DNA of 33,474 nt, from the NCBI GenBank assembly GCA_903895595.1, contig CAITUP010000117.1, positions 1 to 33,474 on the forward strand, written 5' to 3'. Every line of letters begins with the position of its first letter. Positions within the stretch are counted from its first letter, which is position 1. The notes beneath the pieces are model-generated. The model saw nothing but the letters and a program-made list of their open reading frames with translations, did no database searches and had not been told where the DNA came from. This DNA comes from an uncultured Acetobacteraceae bacterium. GTDB taxonomy: Bacteria; Pseudomonadota; Alphaproteobacteria; Acetobacterales; Acetobacteraceae. Positions 1 through 8,171 of this stretch are shown here, in pieces. Made by a program: the position numbers and the translations under genes.

Positions 1-76
1 GAGCTTGTCCCCGAGACCAATACGGGCAGGAAATCGCGAATTTGTGCCCGTGTTGGTCCTCGGCACAAGGCCGAGG
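1..76. repeat. REP-like long inverted repeat, truncated by the window edge
   Basis: Bases 1-28 and 45-72 form an imperfect inverted repeat (21 of 28 positions match by hand alignment) around a 16-base centre. The right arm contains a small perfect hairpin, CCTCGGC (58-64) and GCCGAGG (70-76) with loop ACAAG, followed by ATGACGG. The same design, a short palindrome followed by ATGACGG, recurs at 8691-8723 and 10001-10014, so this is probably a member of the same dispersed family. The left end is not visible. Bases 77-267, up to the first gene, hold nothing else I can identify. Confidence 0.6.
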
Positions 77-267
77 ATGACGGGTTGGTTAGGCCAATTC
101 CCCAATTCAGTGTTCCGGGTACCTTCAAGCGATTGCGCTGTGATCCAGCAAGCGGCGTATTGACCGCCCCTCCGCCCGGTCCAATAGTGGCGGCGGAAGG
201 AAACGTGTCACACGCGGTGCGCGGGCCGACGACGCCCCTGCCCCCTCGCGCGAAGGCTTCCCCGGTC

Positions 268-1839
268 ATGCATCGTTTCCGTTTCCTGGCTTTGGCGTTC
301 TTTCTTCTCGGTGCGGCACATGCTCGCGCCGAAGGCCCCGTGCTGCGGGCGTCGCTGAATACGGAACTGCAATTCCTCGATCCCATTTATTCGACCGTGA
401 ACGCCACGCGGGTGTTCGCCTACATGGTGTTCGACACGCTCGTCGGCATCGATAACGAAGGACAATACCATCCGCAGATGCTGGAAGGATGGACCGTCAG
501 CGACGACAAGCTGACATACACATTCCGGCTACGCCCTGGATTGACCTGGAGCGACGGCACACCGGTCGTTGCCGAGGACTGCATCGCATCGCTGCGGCGC
601 TGGGCGAAGCGCGAATCCTTCGGTGCGCTGCTGATGAAGGCCACCGGTTCGTTGCAGGTTATCGACGACCGCTCCTTCGAGCTCCGCCTCAACCAGCCTT
701 TCGCGTTCGTGATCGATGCGCTGGGCAAACCCGGCAACGTCATTCCGGCGATGATGCCGGCTCGGCTGGCGAATATGGGGATCGATAAACCGGTGCCGGA
801 GGTCGTCGGCTCCGGCCCGTTCCTGTTCCGGCGTGGCGATTGGCGGCCGGGCGACCGAGCGGTATTCGAGCGGAATCCGGGTTACCGCCCGAGGGCGGAG
901 GCGGCCGATGGGCTGGCCGGCGGCAAGGTCGTGAAACTCGACCGGGTCGAACTGATCAGCATGGCGGATCAGGCCACCCGCGTCGCGGCGTTGCAGAAGG
1001 GCGAGCTGGATATGCTGGAAGTCGTGCCGTTCGATTCCATTCCCCTCCTGCGGCGCGACCCGCATGTGACGATCACCTCGCAGCGCGGGGTCGAGCAGAT
1101 CATGTCGGTGCTGACACTCAATCATCTGCAACCGCCGTTCGACAACGTCCTGACGCGGCGGGCGTTGCAGGCGGCGGTCGGACAGGAGGATGTGATGGCC
1201 GGGATGGGCCTGCCGTCCGACATGTATGTGCCGCGCTGCCTGTCGATCTACATGTGCGGCACACCCGGCAGCACCGATGCGGGGACGGATGCCTTCCGCT
1301 CCGCCGGGATCGAGCGGGCCAAAGCCCTGCTGAAAGAAGCCGGATACAAAGGCGAACCGGTGGTGCTGCTGCATGCCAGCACGTCGGCGATGCTGAACCC
1401 CGTGGGTCTGATCGCCGCCGACCAGATGCGCCAGGCCGGCTTCAACGTCGATGTCCGCACGTCCGACTTCGCGACGGTGGCGGAACGGCGGCGCAGCAAG
1501 GCCCCGGTGGCGCAAGGCGGCTGGAGCGTGGTGCCGATCGTGTGGAACGGCATCGACATGATCAATCCGCTGTCGGATCCGGCGGTGTCCTACAACTGCT
1601 CCGAAAGCAATCCTGGCTGGTACTGCGACCCGGCGATGACCGATCTCCTGCGGGAGTTTTCCGCCACCCACGATCCCGCGCGCCAGAAGGAACTGGCGGG
1701 GATGATCCAGGCGGAATTCCACAGCTACGTGAATGTCGTGCTCGCCGGTCAGTTCTCCGCGCCCCGGGCGTACCGGTCGGACCTGAAGGGCGTTATCCCG
1801 TTCGGGTTTCCGGTGTTCTGGAACATCGAACGGAAGTAG
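268..1839 (+). CDS. ABC transporter substrate-binding protein, family 5 (peptide/nickel class)
   Basis: A 523-residue periplasmic binding protein of the DppA/OppA class, which captures peptides or similar solutes for an ABC importer. I start it at ATG 268 because a signal peptide begins there: a short basic start (MHRFRF), a hydrophobic stretch and cleavage after AHARA. The longer frame reaches back towards the repeat and has no signal-like N terminus. Family features include LNTELQFLDPIYST near the mature N terminus, the LEGWTVSDDKLTYTFRLR block and a WSDGTPV segment. The length fits the family. No permease or ATPase gene lies beside it, so it is an orphan here and its solute is unknown. No strong Shine-Dalgarno sequence precedes the chosen start. 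Confidence 0.9.
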   Translation: MHRFRFLALAFFLLGAAHARAEGPVLRASLNTELQFLDPIYSTVNATRVFAYMVFDTLVGIDNEGQYHPQMLEGWTVSDDKLTYTFRLRPGLTWSDGTPVVAEDCIASLRRWAKRESFGALLMKATGSLQVIDDRSFELRLNQPFAFVIDALGKPGNVIPAMMPARLANMGIDKPVPEVVGSGPFLFRRGDWRPGDRAVFERNPGYRPRAEAADGLAGGKVVKLDRVELISMADQATRVAALQKGELDMLEVVPFDSIPLLRRDPHVTITSQRGVEQIMSVLTLNHLQPPFDNVLTRRALQAAVGQEDVMAGMGLPSDMYVPRCLSIYMCGTPGSTDAGTDAFRSAGIERAKALLKEAGYKGEPVVLLHASTSAMLNPVGLIAADQMRQAGFNVDVRTSDFATVAERRRSKAPVAQGGWSVVPIVWNGIDMINPLSDPAVSYNCSESNPGWYCDPAMTDLLREFSATHDPARQKELAGMIQAEFHSYVNVVLAGQFSAPRAYRSDLKGVIPFGFPVFWNIERK

Positions 1840-1881
1840 CCGGCTGACAAACGCCGGCACTTCTGCTAAACGGGGTGCCAT

Positions 1882-1958
1882 GTCTCCGTAGCTCAGCAGG
1901 ATAGAGCACAGGATTCCTAATCCTGGGGCCGTGGGTTCGAATCCCGCCGGGGACACCA
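1882..1958 (+). tRNA. tRNA-Arg (anticodon CCT)
   Basis: The sequence folds into a complete cloverleaf. The acceptor stem GTCTCCG pairs with CGGGGAC (1948-1954), with discriminator A and encoded CCA. The anticodon stem CAGGA/TCCTG closes the loop TTCCTAA, giving anticodon CCT, which reads AGG. The T arm carries TTCGAAT. A weak promoter-like pair (CTGACA at 1844 and TAAACG at 1867, 17-base spacer) lies directly upstream. Confidence 0.97.
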
Positions 1959-1975
1959 TCCCGCCGACAGACGGT

Positions 1976-2000
1976 GGGGGCGCCGACCGGCAACGCCCCC
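1976..2000. terminator. Candidate bidirectional terminator hairpin
   Basis: GGGGGCG (1976-1982) pairs perfectly with CGCCCCC (1994-2000) across an 11-base loop. It lies between tRNA-Arg on the plus strand and the 3' end of the convergent oxidoreductase gene on the minus strand. There is no clear T tract on either side, so its role is inferred from position. Confidence 0.45.
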
Positions 2001-2010
2001 TACAAGCCGC

Positions 2011-3288
2011 CTAGAAGAACACGTAAGCCCGAACCACGACGTTCTTACGGCACGGCGCGTCCAGCGGCACGGTCGGGTCGATGCACGCGGTATGGAACGA
2101 ATACCGCGACACCGAACCGTCGGTGACGGAATCATAGCATTTCAGCATCGACACCTCGTTCGGCTTCTGCCGCGGGAACCAGTACCACTCATGCTCGGCG
2201 CGATACGTGAATCGCGTCGTCTCACCCACGCGATCGTCGTAGATGCGGTAGTTGGTCATGTACGGCTGATCGGCGAAGGACGGCCACGCCGCGAGGACGA
2301 ACGGAAACTGCTCGACCGTTTCCATCGGCTTGGCGAGGTTGATCGACACGAACCGGCGCGACATTTTCGCGTCTGCCTCTTCCTCCGTAAGATGCTGCTC
2401 CCGCCCGAAATTCCGCAGGTTGCGGGTCAGCAGTTCGCGGCAGCGCACGCGGCCGCTGTTGTCGTTCAGGTCATTGTGCACCAGCGTGGCGTAACGCGCG
2501 TTCACACCGGGGTTCTTGTTGTCCTGGTCTTCGGTGCGGTCGCCCGTGTAGTCCTTGTCGAAGACGTCGTGGTTGTAGACCAGCGCGTCGGTCGCATCCG
2601 GGAAGAAATCCAGCAGCAGCTTCTCGATCTCGGGGTAGAACACACGCTCCACCTCCGCCGAATCGTAGTAATTCTCGCACTTGGATTCCAGGTGTGCGAG
2701 CGAGAGGCCGAGTTTGTCCATGCACTCGGGGGTGTCGGGACGCAGCCCGGGGTAGTAGTCGCCGACGCGGCGAGCATCGCGCATCGTGTGCGGGAACCAC
2801 AGGTCGCGGCGTTTGTTGTCCTGTTCGTTCTTGCGCAGGATCGCCGCCATGTCGGCGCGCGCCGGGTCCTTCCAGACGCCGTTGGACGGCACGACCGAGT
2901 AGGTCGGGCGTTCGTAGACCGTATAGGGCATCGGCAGCGCCAAACCGCCTTCGGGCGCCTGGATGGCGTTGTTCTTGCGGATGTAGTCGGCGCATTCTTC
3001 GAACTTGCGGAACGCGGGACCCCATTTTGTCATGACCGGCCCGCCGGGCGGGGCTTTCTCGATCATTTCGATGACACGGGCGCTCTCGCCCTCGGCGATC
3101 TGCGCCAGGGCGTCGTTCAGCGCTACGTTGGTGCCGGCATCGCCGTCCTTGTCGAAGGACATGTAGGACAGACCGCCATTGGCCGCGATCGGGGGCGGCT
3201 GGCCGGCGGTGCGTTCCAGCGTGGGGACGTAGGGTGTCCAGGTTTTGGTCTGTTCGGTCGGGACGATGTCGGTGTCGAGCGGGCTCAT
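2011..3288 (-). CDS. CmcJ/NvfI-family oxidoreductase (putative non-haem Fe/2OG-type)
   Basis: A 425-residue protein resembling the CmcJ/NvfI (AsaB, GA4-desaturase-like) family, whose characterised members act on secondary metabolites. The C-terminal half shows the family pattern: LVHNDL with a possible HxD metal pair at His271 and Asp273, then RFVSINLAKPM, VLAAWPSF, and YSFHTACIDP with a candidate distal His399. The N-terminal 100 residues look like a family-specific extension. ATG 3288 is chosen because AGGAGGAC lies just upstream; the frame runs on to 5109, but that part is a shadow of the enzymes on the other strand. It is divergent from the phosphomutase-like gene across 135 bases. Family assignment is fairly secure; the substrate is unknown, and the iron-binding role is inferred from family resemblance. 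Confidence 0.8.
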   Translation of the reverse strand: MSPLDTDIVPTEQTKTWTPYVPTLERTAGQPPPIAANGGLSYMSFDKDGDAGTNVALNDALAQIAEGESARVIEMIEKAPPGGPVMTKWGPAFRKFEECADYIRKNNAIQAPEGGLALPMPYTVYERPTYSVVPSNGVWKDPARADMAAILRKNEQDNKRRDLWFPHTMRDARRVGDYYPGLRPDTPECMDKLGLSLAHLESKCENYYDSAEVERVFYPEIEKLLLDFFPDATDALVYNHDVFDKDYTGDRTEDQDNKNPGVNARYATLVHNDLNDNSGRVRCRELLTRNLRNFGREQHLTEEEADAKMSRRFVSINLAKPMETVEQFPFVLAAWPSFADQPYMTNYRIYDDRVGETTRFTYRAEHEWYWFPRQKPNEVSMLKCYDSVTDGSVSRYSFHTACIDPTVPLDAPCRKNVVVRAYVFF

Positions 3289-3363
3289 GGCCGTCCTCCT
3301 GTTCTCTTGACCATACGGTGGCACAAGAAGCCGTCGGTTTCCAGACCGGCATATTGGCGCGCG

Positions 3364-3392
3364 GTGACAACTCCGGCGCCCTGCCCTAACCT
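3364..3392 (+). promoter_or_regulatory. Candidate sigma-70 promoter of the 3424-6878 operon
   Basis: GTGACA at 3364-3369 and TAACCT at 3387-3392 are separated by 17 bases, about 30 bases before the ATG at 3424. The -10 match is only partial. It lies in the divergent gap between the oxidoreductase and PEP-mutase-like genes. Confidence 0.4.
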
Positions 3393-3423
3393 GCCTTGGT
3401 CCAATCGAACCGAAGGAAACGTC

Positions 3424-4287
3424 ATGTCCGCTCCCGCTCGCCTGCGCGCCGTCCTGGCCGAACCCGGCCTGATCACCATGCCCGCCGTCTGGGACGGTCT
3501 GACCGCCAAGATGACGGCCGCCGCCGGCTTCAAAACCGCGTTCCTGTCGGGATCCTGCGTCGCCGCCAGCCGCCTGGGTGGGCCGGACCTCGATCTGATT
3601 TCCTTCGCCGAGATGTTCGATTCCTTCAACATGGTGCACGCCGCCGCGCCGGACCTGCTTGTTTTGGCGGACGGCGATCACGGCTACGGCAACGCGATGA
3701 ATGTGCAGCGCACGGTCCGCGCCTACGGCCGCGCCGGGGCCGCCGCCATTCTGATCGAGGACAAAATCACCCCGCGCGCTTTGACCGCCGCCGGCAAACC
3801 CTGCCTCCCGCGCGAGGAAGCCCGCATGAAGCTGCGCGCCGCCGTGCAGGCCGCCAAGGAGTCGGGCATTCTGATCCTCGCCCGCACCGATTGCCGCCCG
3901 ACCCAGGGCATCGACGAAGCCGTCGCGCGCATCGAAATGTTCGTGGACGAAGGCGCCGACATCGTGTTCCTCGATTCCCCGGCGGACGAGGCCGAAATTC
4001 GGCGCGCCATCACCGCGTCCAAGGGCCGGCCGCATTTCGCCGTGCTGTCCCCCGGGGCACCGCGCGCCACGCCATCGAAGACCGAGGCCGAGGCGCTGGG
4101 CTTCAAGATCGGCACCTACCCCACTGGCATGCTGTCGCCGGCCGCCGCCGGGATCAAAGCCGGGCTGGATATTCTGCTGGCCGGCGGGAACGAAGCGCCG
4201 TCCGCCCTGCCCCCGGCCGAGCTGCGCGGCATCCTCGGCTACGGGGATTACGACGCGCAGGCCAAGCAATTCATCATTCCCGGCTAA
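3424..4287 (+). CDS. PEP mutase / isocitrate lyase superfamily enzyme
   Basis: A 287-residue TIM-barrel enzyme of the group that includes PEP phosphonomutase, 2-methylisocitrate lyase and oxaloacetate decarboxylase, which act on C-C or C-P bonds of 2-oxo acids using Mg2+. Visible markers are an early PAVWDGLTAKM block, FLSGSCVAASRLGGPD, the metal-binding type motif ADGDHGYGN with Asp83 and Asp85, and IEDK at 111-114. The lyase cysteine motif KKCGH is absent, which argues against isocitrate or methylisocitrate lyase and favours an oxaloacetate-decarboxylase or carboxyPEP-mutase-like activity. GAAGGAAA supports the start. It leads a tight run with the enoyl-CoA hydratase gene 15 bases downstream. 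The exact reaction cannot be read from the sequence. Confidence 0.85.
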   Translation: MSAPARLRAVLAEPGLITMPAVWDGLTAKMTAAAGFKTAFLSGSCVAASRLGGPDLDLISFAEMFDSFNMVHAAAPDLLVLADGDHGYGNAMNVQRTVRAYGRAGAAAILIEDKITPRALTAAGKPCLPREEARMKLRAAVQAAKESGILILARTDCRPTQGIDEAVARIEMFVDEGADIVFLDSPADEAEIRRAITASKGRPHFAVLSPGAPRATPSKTEAEALGFKIGTYPTGMLSPAAAGIKAGLDILLAGGNEAPSALPPAELRGILGYGDYDAQAKQFIIPG

Positions 4288-4302
4288 GCGGAGGGTCGTT
4301 CC

Positions 4303-5037
4303 ATGGAAGACGTACTTCTGATTGAGACCCGCGGCGCGGTGCGGCTGCTGACGCTGAACCGCCCGTCGAAACTGAACGCCATCAACGCCGACCTCGTCCA
4401 CGCACTGACCGACGCGCTGTTGGATGCGCAGGCCGACGATGCCGTATCGGTGATCGTCCTCGCCGGGGCCGGACGCGCGTTCAGCGCCGGCGCGGATACG
4501 TCGGTGCCTCGGCCGTTGACGGTGGAGACGCGACCGAACCTGATCAAACACGGCGACACCAACATCGCGCTGACGAAACTGCTCGCCCGCGTCGACAAGC
4601 CCATCATCGCCGCCGTGCACGGCTATGCGTTGGGCGCCGGCTGCGGGCTGGCGCTGGGGAGCGATCTGACCATCGCCGCCGAAAGCGCCAAGTTCGGCTA
4701 CCCCGAGCTGAAGGCGGGGCTGGCGGCGACGTCGGTGACGGCGCAGGCGGTGCATCTGATGGGCCGCAAGATCGCGTTCGAACTGCTGACCCTGTGCGAG
4801 AACCTGTCGCCGCAACGGGCCTACGAGCTCGGGATGGTGAACAAGGTGGTGCCGGACGACAAGCTGATGGAAGAGGCGTTCGCGATGGCGGAGAAACTCG
4901 CTGCGTGGAACAAGCAGTTCCTGTGGCAGACGAAGCGGACGTTCCACCGGGCGACGTCGATGAATATGGATCAGGCGCTGGAGATGGCGCGGGATGTGGC
5001 GATTATGATGGGGCGGATTCCGAACCAGACGGCCTAA
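4303..5037 (+). CDS. Enoyl-CoA hydratase/isomerase (crotonase) family protein
   Basis: A 244-residue crotonase-fold protein, a usual length. The oxyanion-hole segments are clear: FSAGAD near residue 64 and the ALGAGCG block near 110. Of the two glutamates used by true enoyl-CoA hydratases, the second is present (Glu135 in GYPELKAGL), but the position of the first is Gly115. That replacement is common in crotonase relatives with other activities, so hydratase activity should not be assumed. GGAGG lies upstream of the ATG. It follows the PEP-mutase-like gene by 15 bases and precedes the 167-aa gene by 16, which suggests one transcript. Confidence 0.88.
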   Translation: MEDVLLIETRGAVRLLTLNRPSKLNAINADLVHALTDALLDAQADDAVSVIVLAGAGRAFSAGADTSVPRPLTVETRPNLIKHGDTNIALTKLLARVDKPIIAAVHGYALGAGCGLALGSDLTIAAESAKFGYPELKAGLAATSVTAQAVHLMGRKIAFELLTLCENLSPQRAYELGMVNKVVPDDKLMEEAFAMAEKLAAWNKQFLWQTKRTFHRATSMNMDQALEMARDVAIMMGRIPNQTA

Positions 5038-5053
5038 GCGTGGACTGACGGGC

Positions 5054-5557
5054 ATGAAAAAACCACCGGCCCGGCGCGAGGTGCCGCCGCGATCCAGCAA
5101 CAACACCAAGCGCCGGTTTTACGACATCATGGGCAACAGCGAACTGGCGGCGTTGTTCGGTGGCATGCGATACAAGGGGTCGTCCAAGCACAAACTGCAT
5201 CCTCATCTCTTCGGTCTCGCTCCGTTTCAGGGCGACCGAGGCGACCGAACGCTTTGCGATACCCATGCCGGCTTCGGTCCCGATGACAGCGCTCGCATCG
5301 CGAGCCTTCTCGCTCGCGCCCAGGCCGCGTCGCTGGTCGGCAATTTCATCTGGACCATCGACGACAATGGCTGGATTTATGAACTGGCGGTCACGAACAT
5401 CGCCCAAAAACAGTTCCATGGCTATCCGCTCCGCCCTGGCGAGGCGATCGCGCAGCAGGAGTTCTCTCGCTTCGACGCCTGGGCTAGAATGCGTGGATCG
5501 CCACTCGATGCCGCCGCGGCCGCGGCCTGTAAAAGCTTTTACGGATTTCGCCCATGA
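5054..5557 (+). CDS. Uncharacterised 167-aa basic protein, first gene of a coupled pair
   Basis: I do not recognise a named family with confidence. The basic N terminus (MKKPPARREVPPR) is followed by GSSKHKLHPHLFGL, an acidic/glycine segment, then FIWTIDDNGWIYE and a conserved-looking HGYPL. The KHK cluster, the DDNGW block and a late histidine could belong to a small nuclease-like or toxin-like fold, but this is a guess. The stop overlaps the next start as ATGA at 5554-5557, so the two genes are probably translationally coupled. No transmembrane segment or signal peptide is visible. The start lacks a strong ribosome site; an internal ATG at 5129 is an alternative. Confidence 0.7.
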   Translation: MKKPPARREVPPRSSNNTKRRFYDIMGNSELAALFGGMRYKGSSKHKLHPHLFGLAPFQGDRGDRTLCDTHAGFGPDDSARIASLLARAQAASLVGNFIWTIDDNGWIYELAVTNIAQKQFHGYPLRPGEAIAQQEFSRFDAWARMRGSPLDAAAAAACKSFYGFRP

Positions 5558-6878
5558 CCGATTTTGAAATCCAGGTGCGCCCTGGTCCGTTGGGCGAGGC
5601 CGATGCCCCGGGGGCGATGGCGATCTACGCGCGCGATCTGGTACTCACGCGGTTGCAGCGGTCGGAATCGGCGCAGCCAGACGATTTCGCGCAAGTACCG
5701 CTGACGCGGTTCGGCTTTTGGCTTGCCGACAATTGGTGGCGGTTGCGCTACGAGCCACGTCCGGAAGGGGTCAGCCCAATCGAATGGCGTCTCGCCCACG
5801 ACATCGGTCCGATCGGTGGCGGTTTCGCTTGGCCGCGCGTTACGATTTGGGGCGAGGGAGACCGCGTTGTCCTGAGCAGCAAGGCCGATCCGCCGGGGAT
5901 CGCTGGACCGGTTCGCTTTCTGACCGATGCCATCGTCTATATCGGTGCCGGCAGCTTCGAGACGACCGTGGAAGCAACGCTGGCGGCAATCCAACAACAG
6001 GCCCATGGCGACGATGCCGGGGCACTGCGCAGCGTCATCGGTGGATTGGACGCCGAACGACAGGATCCCGATATGTCCGCTTGGCGCCGTATGGAAGCCA
6101 TCGCTGGCTTCGACTGCGATGAAGCGCCGAGCGATTTGATGCAGGCCCTGTCTCGGTTGACCGAACGCTATACGACTGGAGACATTGAGGAAGCCGTTGC
6201 CGCGCATCCTGGCAACCATGCCGCCCAAACACTGCAAAGCATCCTCGATGCAAGCGATCCGTCGAACACCGAGGGTGCCAATTTCGCGGAGGCTGCCGAT
6301 TTCGGAAAACTGCCGGTACCCCTGACAACATGGGAGCCGTGGCAACTCGCCGAACAATCCGCGATGCGGGTCCGTGCGGCGATGTCCCGGCCCAGCGGAC
6401 CGTTGCGTAACAAGCAGTTGGCGGAGCTGATCCAAACCTCGCCGCGGACGTTCGATGCGCGCAATCCGTCGCGGTCGCCGTTTCCTTACGGCCTACGCGT
6501 TGGATCGGAGGCAGGTTCGCACCAGCAATTGCTGTTGCGTACCCGCCGTGCCGCCGCCCGACGGTTCGAGGCGGCGCGGTGCCTCGGGGATGCGATCTGG
6601 AGCCGTTCATCGTCCCTCGGACCGATCGGTTCCGTCAGGACCGCTCGCAGAAGTTCCAAAATGCCTTCGCAGCGAGCCTGTTGTGCCCTGCCGCTGCGCT
6701 GGTTGCTTATGTCGGCGAAAATCCGTCGTACGAGGATATCAGTGCCGCCGGGCAATATTTTCATGTGTCGGAGAAGGTCGTCCGGACGATCCTGGTCAAC
6801 AAATACTATATGGACCGTGTTCGTCTGGATGAATCCCACCGAAATATTTCGGACGAGGAATTTCTGGACGTGGCATAG
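5554..6878 (+). pseudogene. IrrE C-terminal-like protein, interrupted by a frameshift near 6591-6605
   Basis: The frame opened by ATG 5554 encodes about 349 sensible residues, including RFGFWLADNWWRLRYEP, WRLAHDIGPIGGG and, near its end, RRFEAARCLGD. From about 6600 that frame becomes arginine/serine-rich noise overrunning the next gene, while the frame one base back continues coherently: EPFIVPRTD, then SQKFQNAFAASLLCP, then FHVSEKVVRTILVNK, ending at TAG 6876-6878. That second piece resembles the C-terminal helical region found in ImmA/IrrE-like proteins. The intact protein would be about 440 residues; one lost base explains the break. No HExxH zinc motif is visible, so peptidase activity is doubtful. 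It could be a real pseudogene or a sequencing error. Confidence 0.72.
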
Positions 6879-6883
6879 GCGTG

Positions 6884-8170
6884 TTACCCGTACCGATGCA
6901 CCATCCACAGCGAGATATCCGGCACATACGTCACCAGCATCAAAACCGTGAACATCACCAGATAGAACGGCCAGATTTCCTTCATCACATCCTCCAGCCG
7001 CACCTTCCCCACCGCGCACCCCACGAACAGGATCGCGCCGACCGGCGGGTGGCACAGGCCGATGCCCAAATTCATCAGCATGATCATCCCGAAATGCACG
7101 GGATCGACACCGAAATTCATCATCACGGGCAGCAGGATCGGCGTGCAGATCAGGATCGCCGGCGCCATGTCCACCAAGCAGCCCAACACCAGCAGCAGGA
7201 TGTTGATCATCAGCAGGATAACGTTTTTATCGTGCGACATCGTCAGGAAGAACGCCGTAATCTGCGCCGGCACCCGCATCAGCGCCATCATGTAGCCGAC
7301 CGAGGACGCGAACGCGATCAGCGTCATCACCATCGCCACCGTGCGCAGCGTCCGGTGCACCAAATCCGGTAAATCCCGCCAGCGGTATTCGCGATAGATG
7401 AACATCGTCACGAAAAATGCCCAAACGCAGGCGACCGCGCCGGCCTCGACGGCCGTGAATACGCCGCCCAAAATGCCGCCGAGGATAATGATCAGCGTCA
7501 CCAGCCCCCAGAACGCATCGACCGCCAACTTCGCGGCCTGCCGCACCGGGATCGGCTCGCCCTTGGGATGGCCGTTGCGATAGGCCAGCACCAGACACAG
7601 CACGATCAGCGAGAATCCCAGCAGCAGCCCCGGAACGACGCCGGCAAGGAACAGGCTCAGGATCGAAATCGTCCCGCCCGTCGCCAGCGAATAAATAACC
7701 GCGTTGTGGCTGGGCGGAATCAGCAGCGCCTGCACCGAGGCGCTGATCGTCACGTTGGTGGAAAAAACGCGGGGATAACCGACTTTTTCCATCTGCGGGA
7801 TCATCACCGACCCGATCGCGGAAATATCCGCGACGGCCGATCCGGAAATGCCGGACATAAAGGTCGTGGCGACGATGTTGACGATCGACAAGCCGCCGCG
7901 CACGCGCAGGAAGCCCACCAACACGTTGGCGAACCCGACCAAACGGCGCGCGATTCCGCCCTCGGCCATCAAGGCGCCGGCCAGAACGAAGAACGGAATG
8001 GTCAGCATGGCGAATTTGCTGACGCCCGAGGACACCTGCAGCATCACCGCTTCCAGCGGAATATCGGTCCACCACGCCGCGGCCAGCGCCGCGAGGCCCA
8101 GCGAATAAGCGATGGGCATGCCGATGGCGATGCAGAAGAACAGCGTGCCGATAACGATTCCGACGTCCAT
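6884..8170 (-). CDS. TRAP transporter large permease, DctM family
   Basis: A 428-residue inner-membrane protein with about a dozen hydrophobic segments, the Na+-coupled transport subunit of a TRAP importer. Family features include FAMLTIPFFVLAGALMAEGG, FMSGISGSAVADISAIG, ISASVQALLIPPSHN and the late NLGIGLCHPPVGAILF block. ATG 8170 is chosen because the protein then begins directly with the first membrane segment (MDVGIVIGTLFF), GGAGGG precedes it, and it starts one base after the small-permease stop. It is the last gene of an SBP-small-large operon. Its 3' end faces the frameshifted gene with a five-base gap. Confidence 0.95.
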   Translation of the reverse strand: MDVGIVIGTLFFCIAIGMPIAYSLGLAALAAAWWTDIPLEAVMLQVSSGVSKFAMLTIPFFVLAGALMAEGGIARRLVGFANVLVGFLRVRGGLSIVNIVATTFMSGISGSAVADISAIGSVMIPQMEKVGYPRVFSTNVTISASVQALLIPPSHNAVIYSLATGGTISILSLFLAGVVPGLLLGFSLIVLCLVLAYRNGHPKGEPIPVRQAAKLAVDAFWGLVTLIIILGGILGGVFTAVEAGAVACVWAFFVTMFIYREYRWRDLPDLVHRTLRTVAMVMTLIAFASSVGYMMALMRVPAQITAFFLTMSHDKNVILLMINILLLVLGCLVDMAPAILICTPILLPVMMNFGVDPVHFGMIMLMNLGIGLCHPPVGAILFVGCAVGKVRLEDVMKEIWPFYLVMFTVLMLVTYVPDISLWMVHRYG

Positions 8171-8171
8171 G

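Noticed and set aside
529..1959. 476-aa minus-strand open frame
   Set aside because: It is antisense to the family-5 binding protein and has low-complexity Arg/His composition; it also runs through tRNA-Arg.
3289..5109. Extension of the minus-strand oxidoreductase frame to a 1032-aa protein
   Set aside because: This part is antisense to well-formed enzymes, is rich in His/Arg/Gly as shadows are, and AGGAGGAC marks the start at 3288.
6606..6951. Continuation of the 5554 frame to 6951
   Set aside because: Composition turns to Arg/Ser noise, it overlaps the TRAP permease 3' end, and the alternative frame is coherent.
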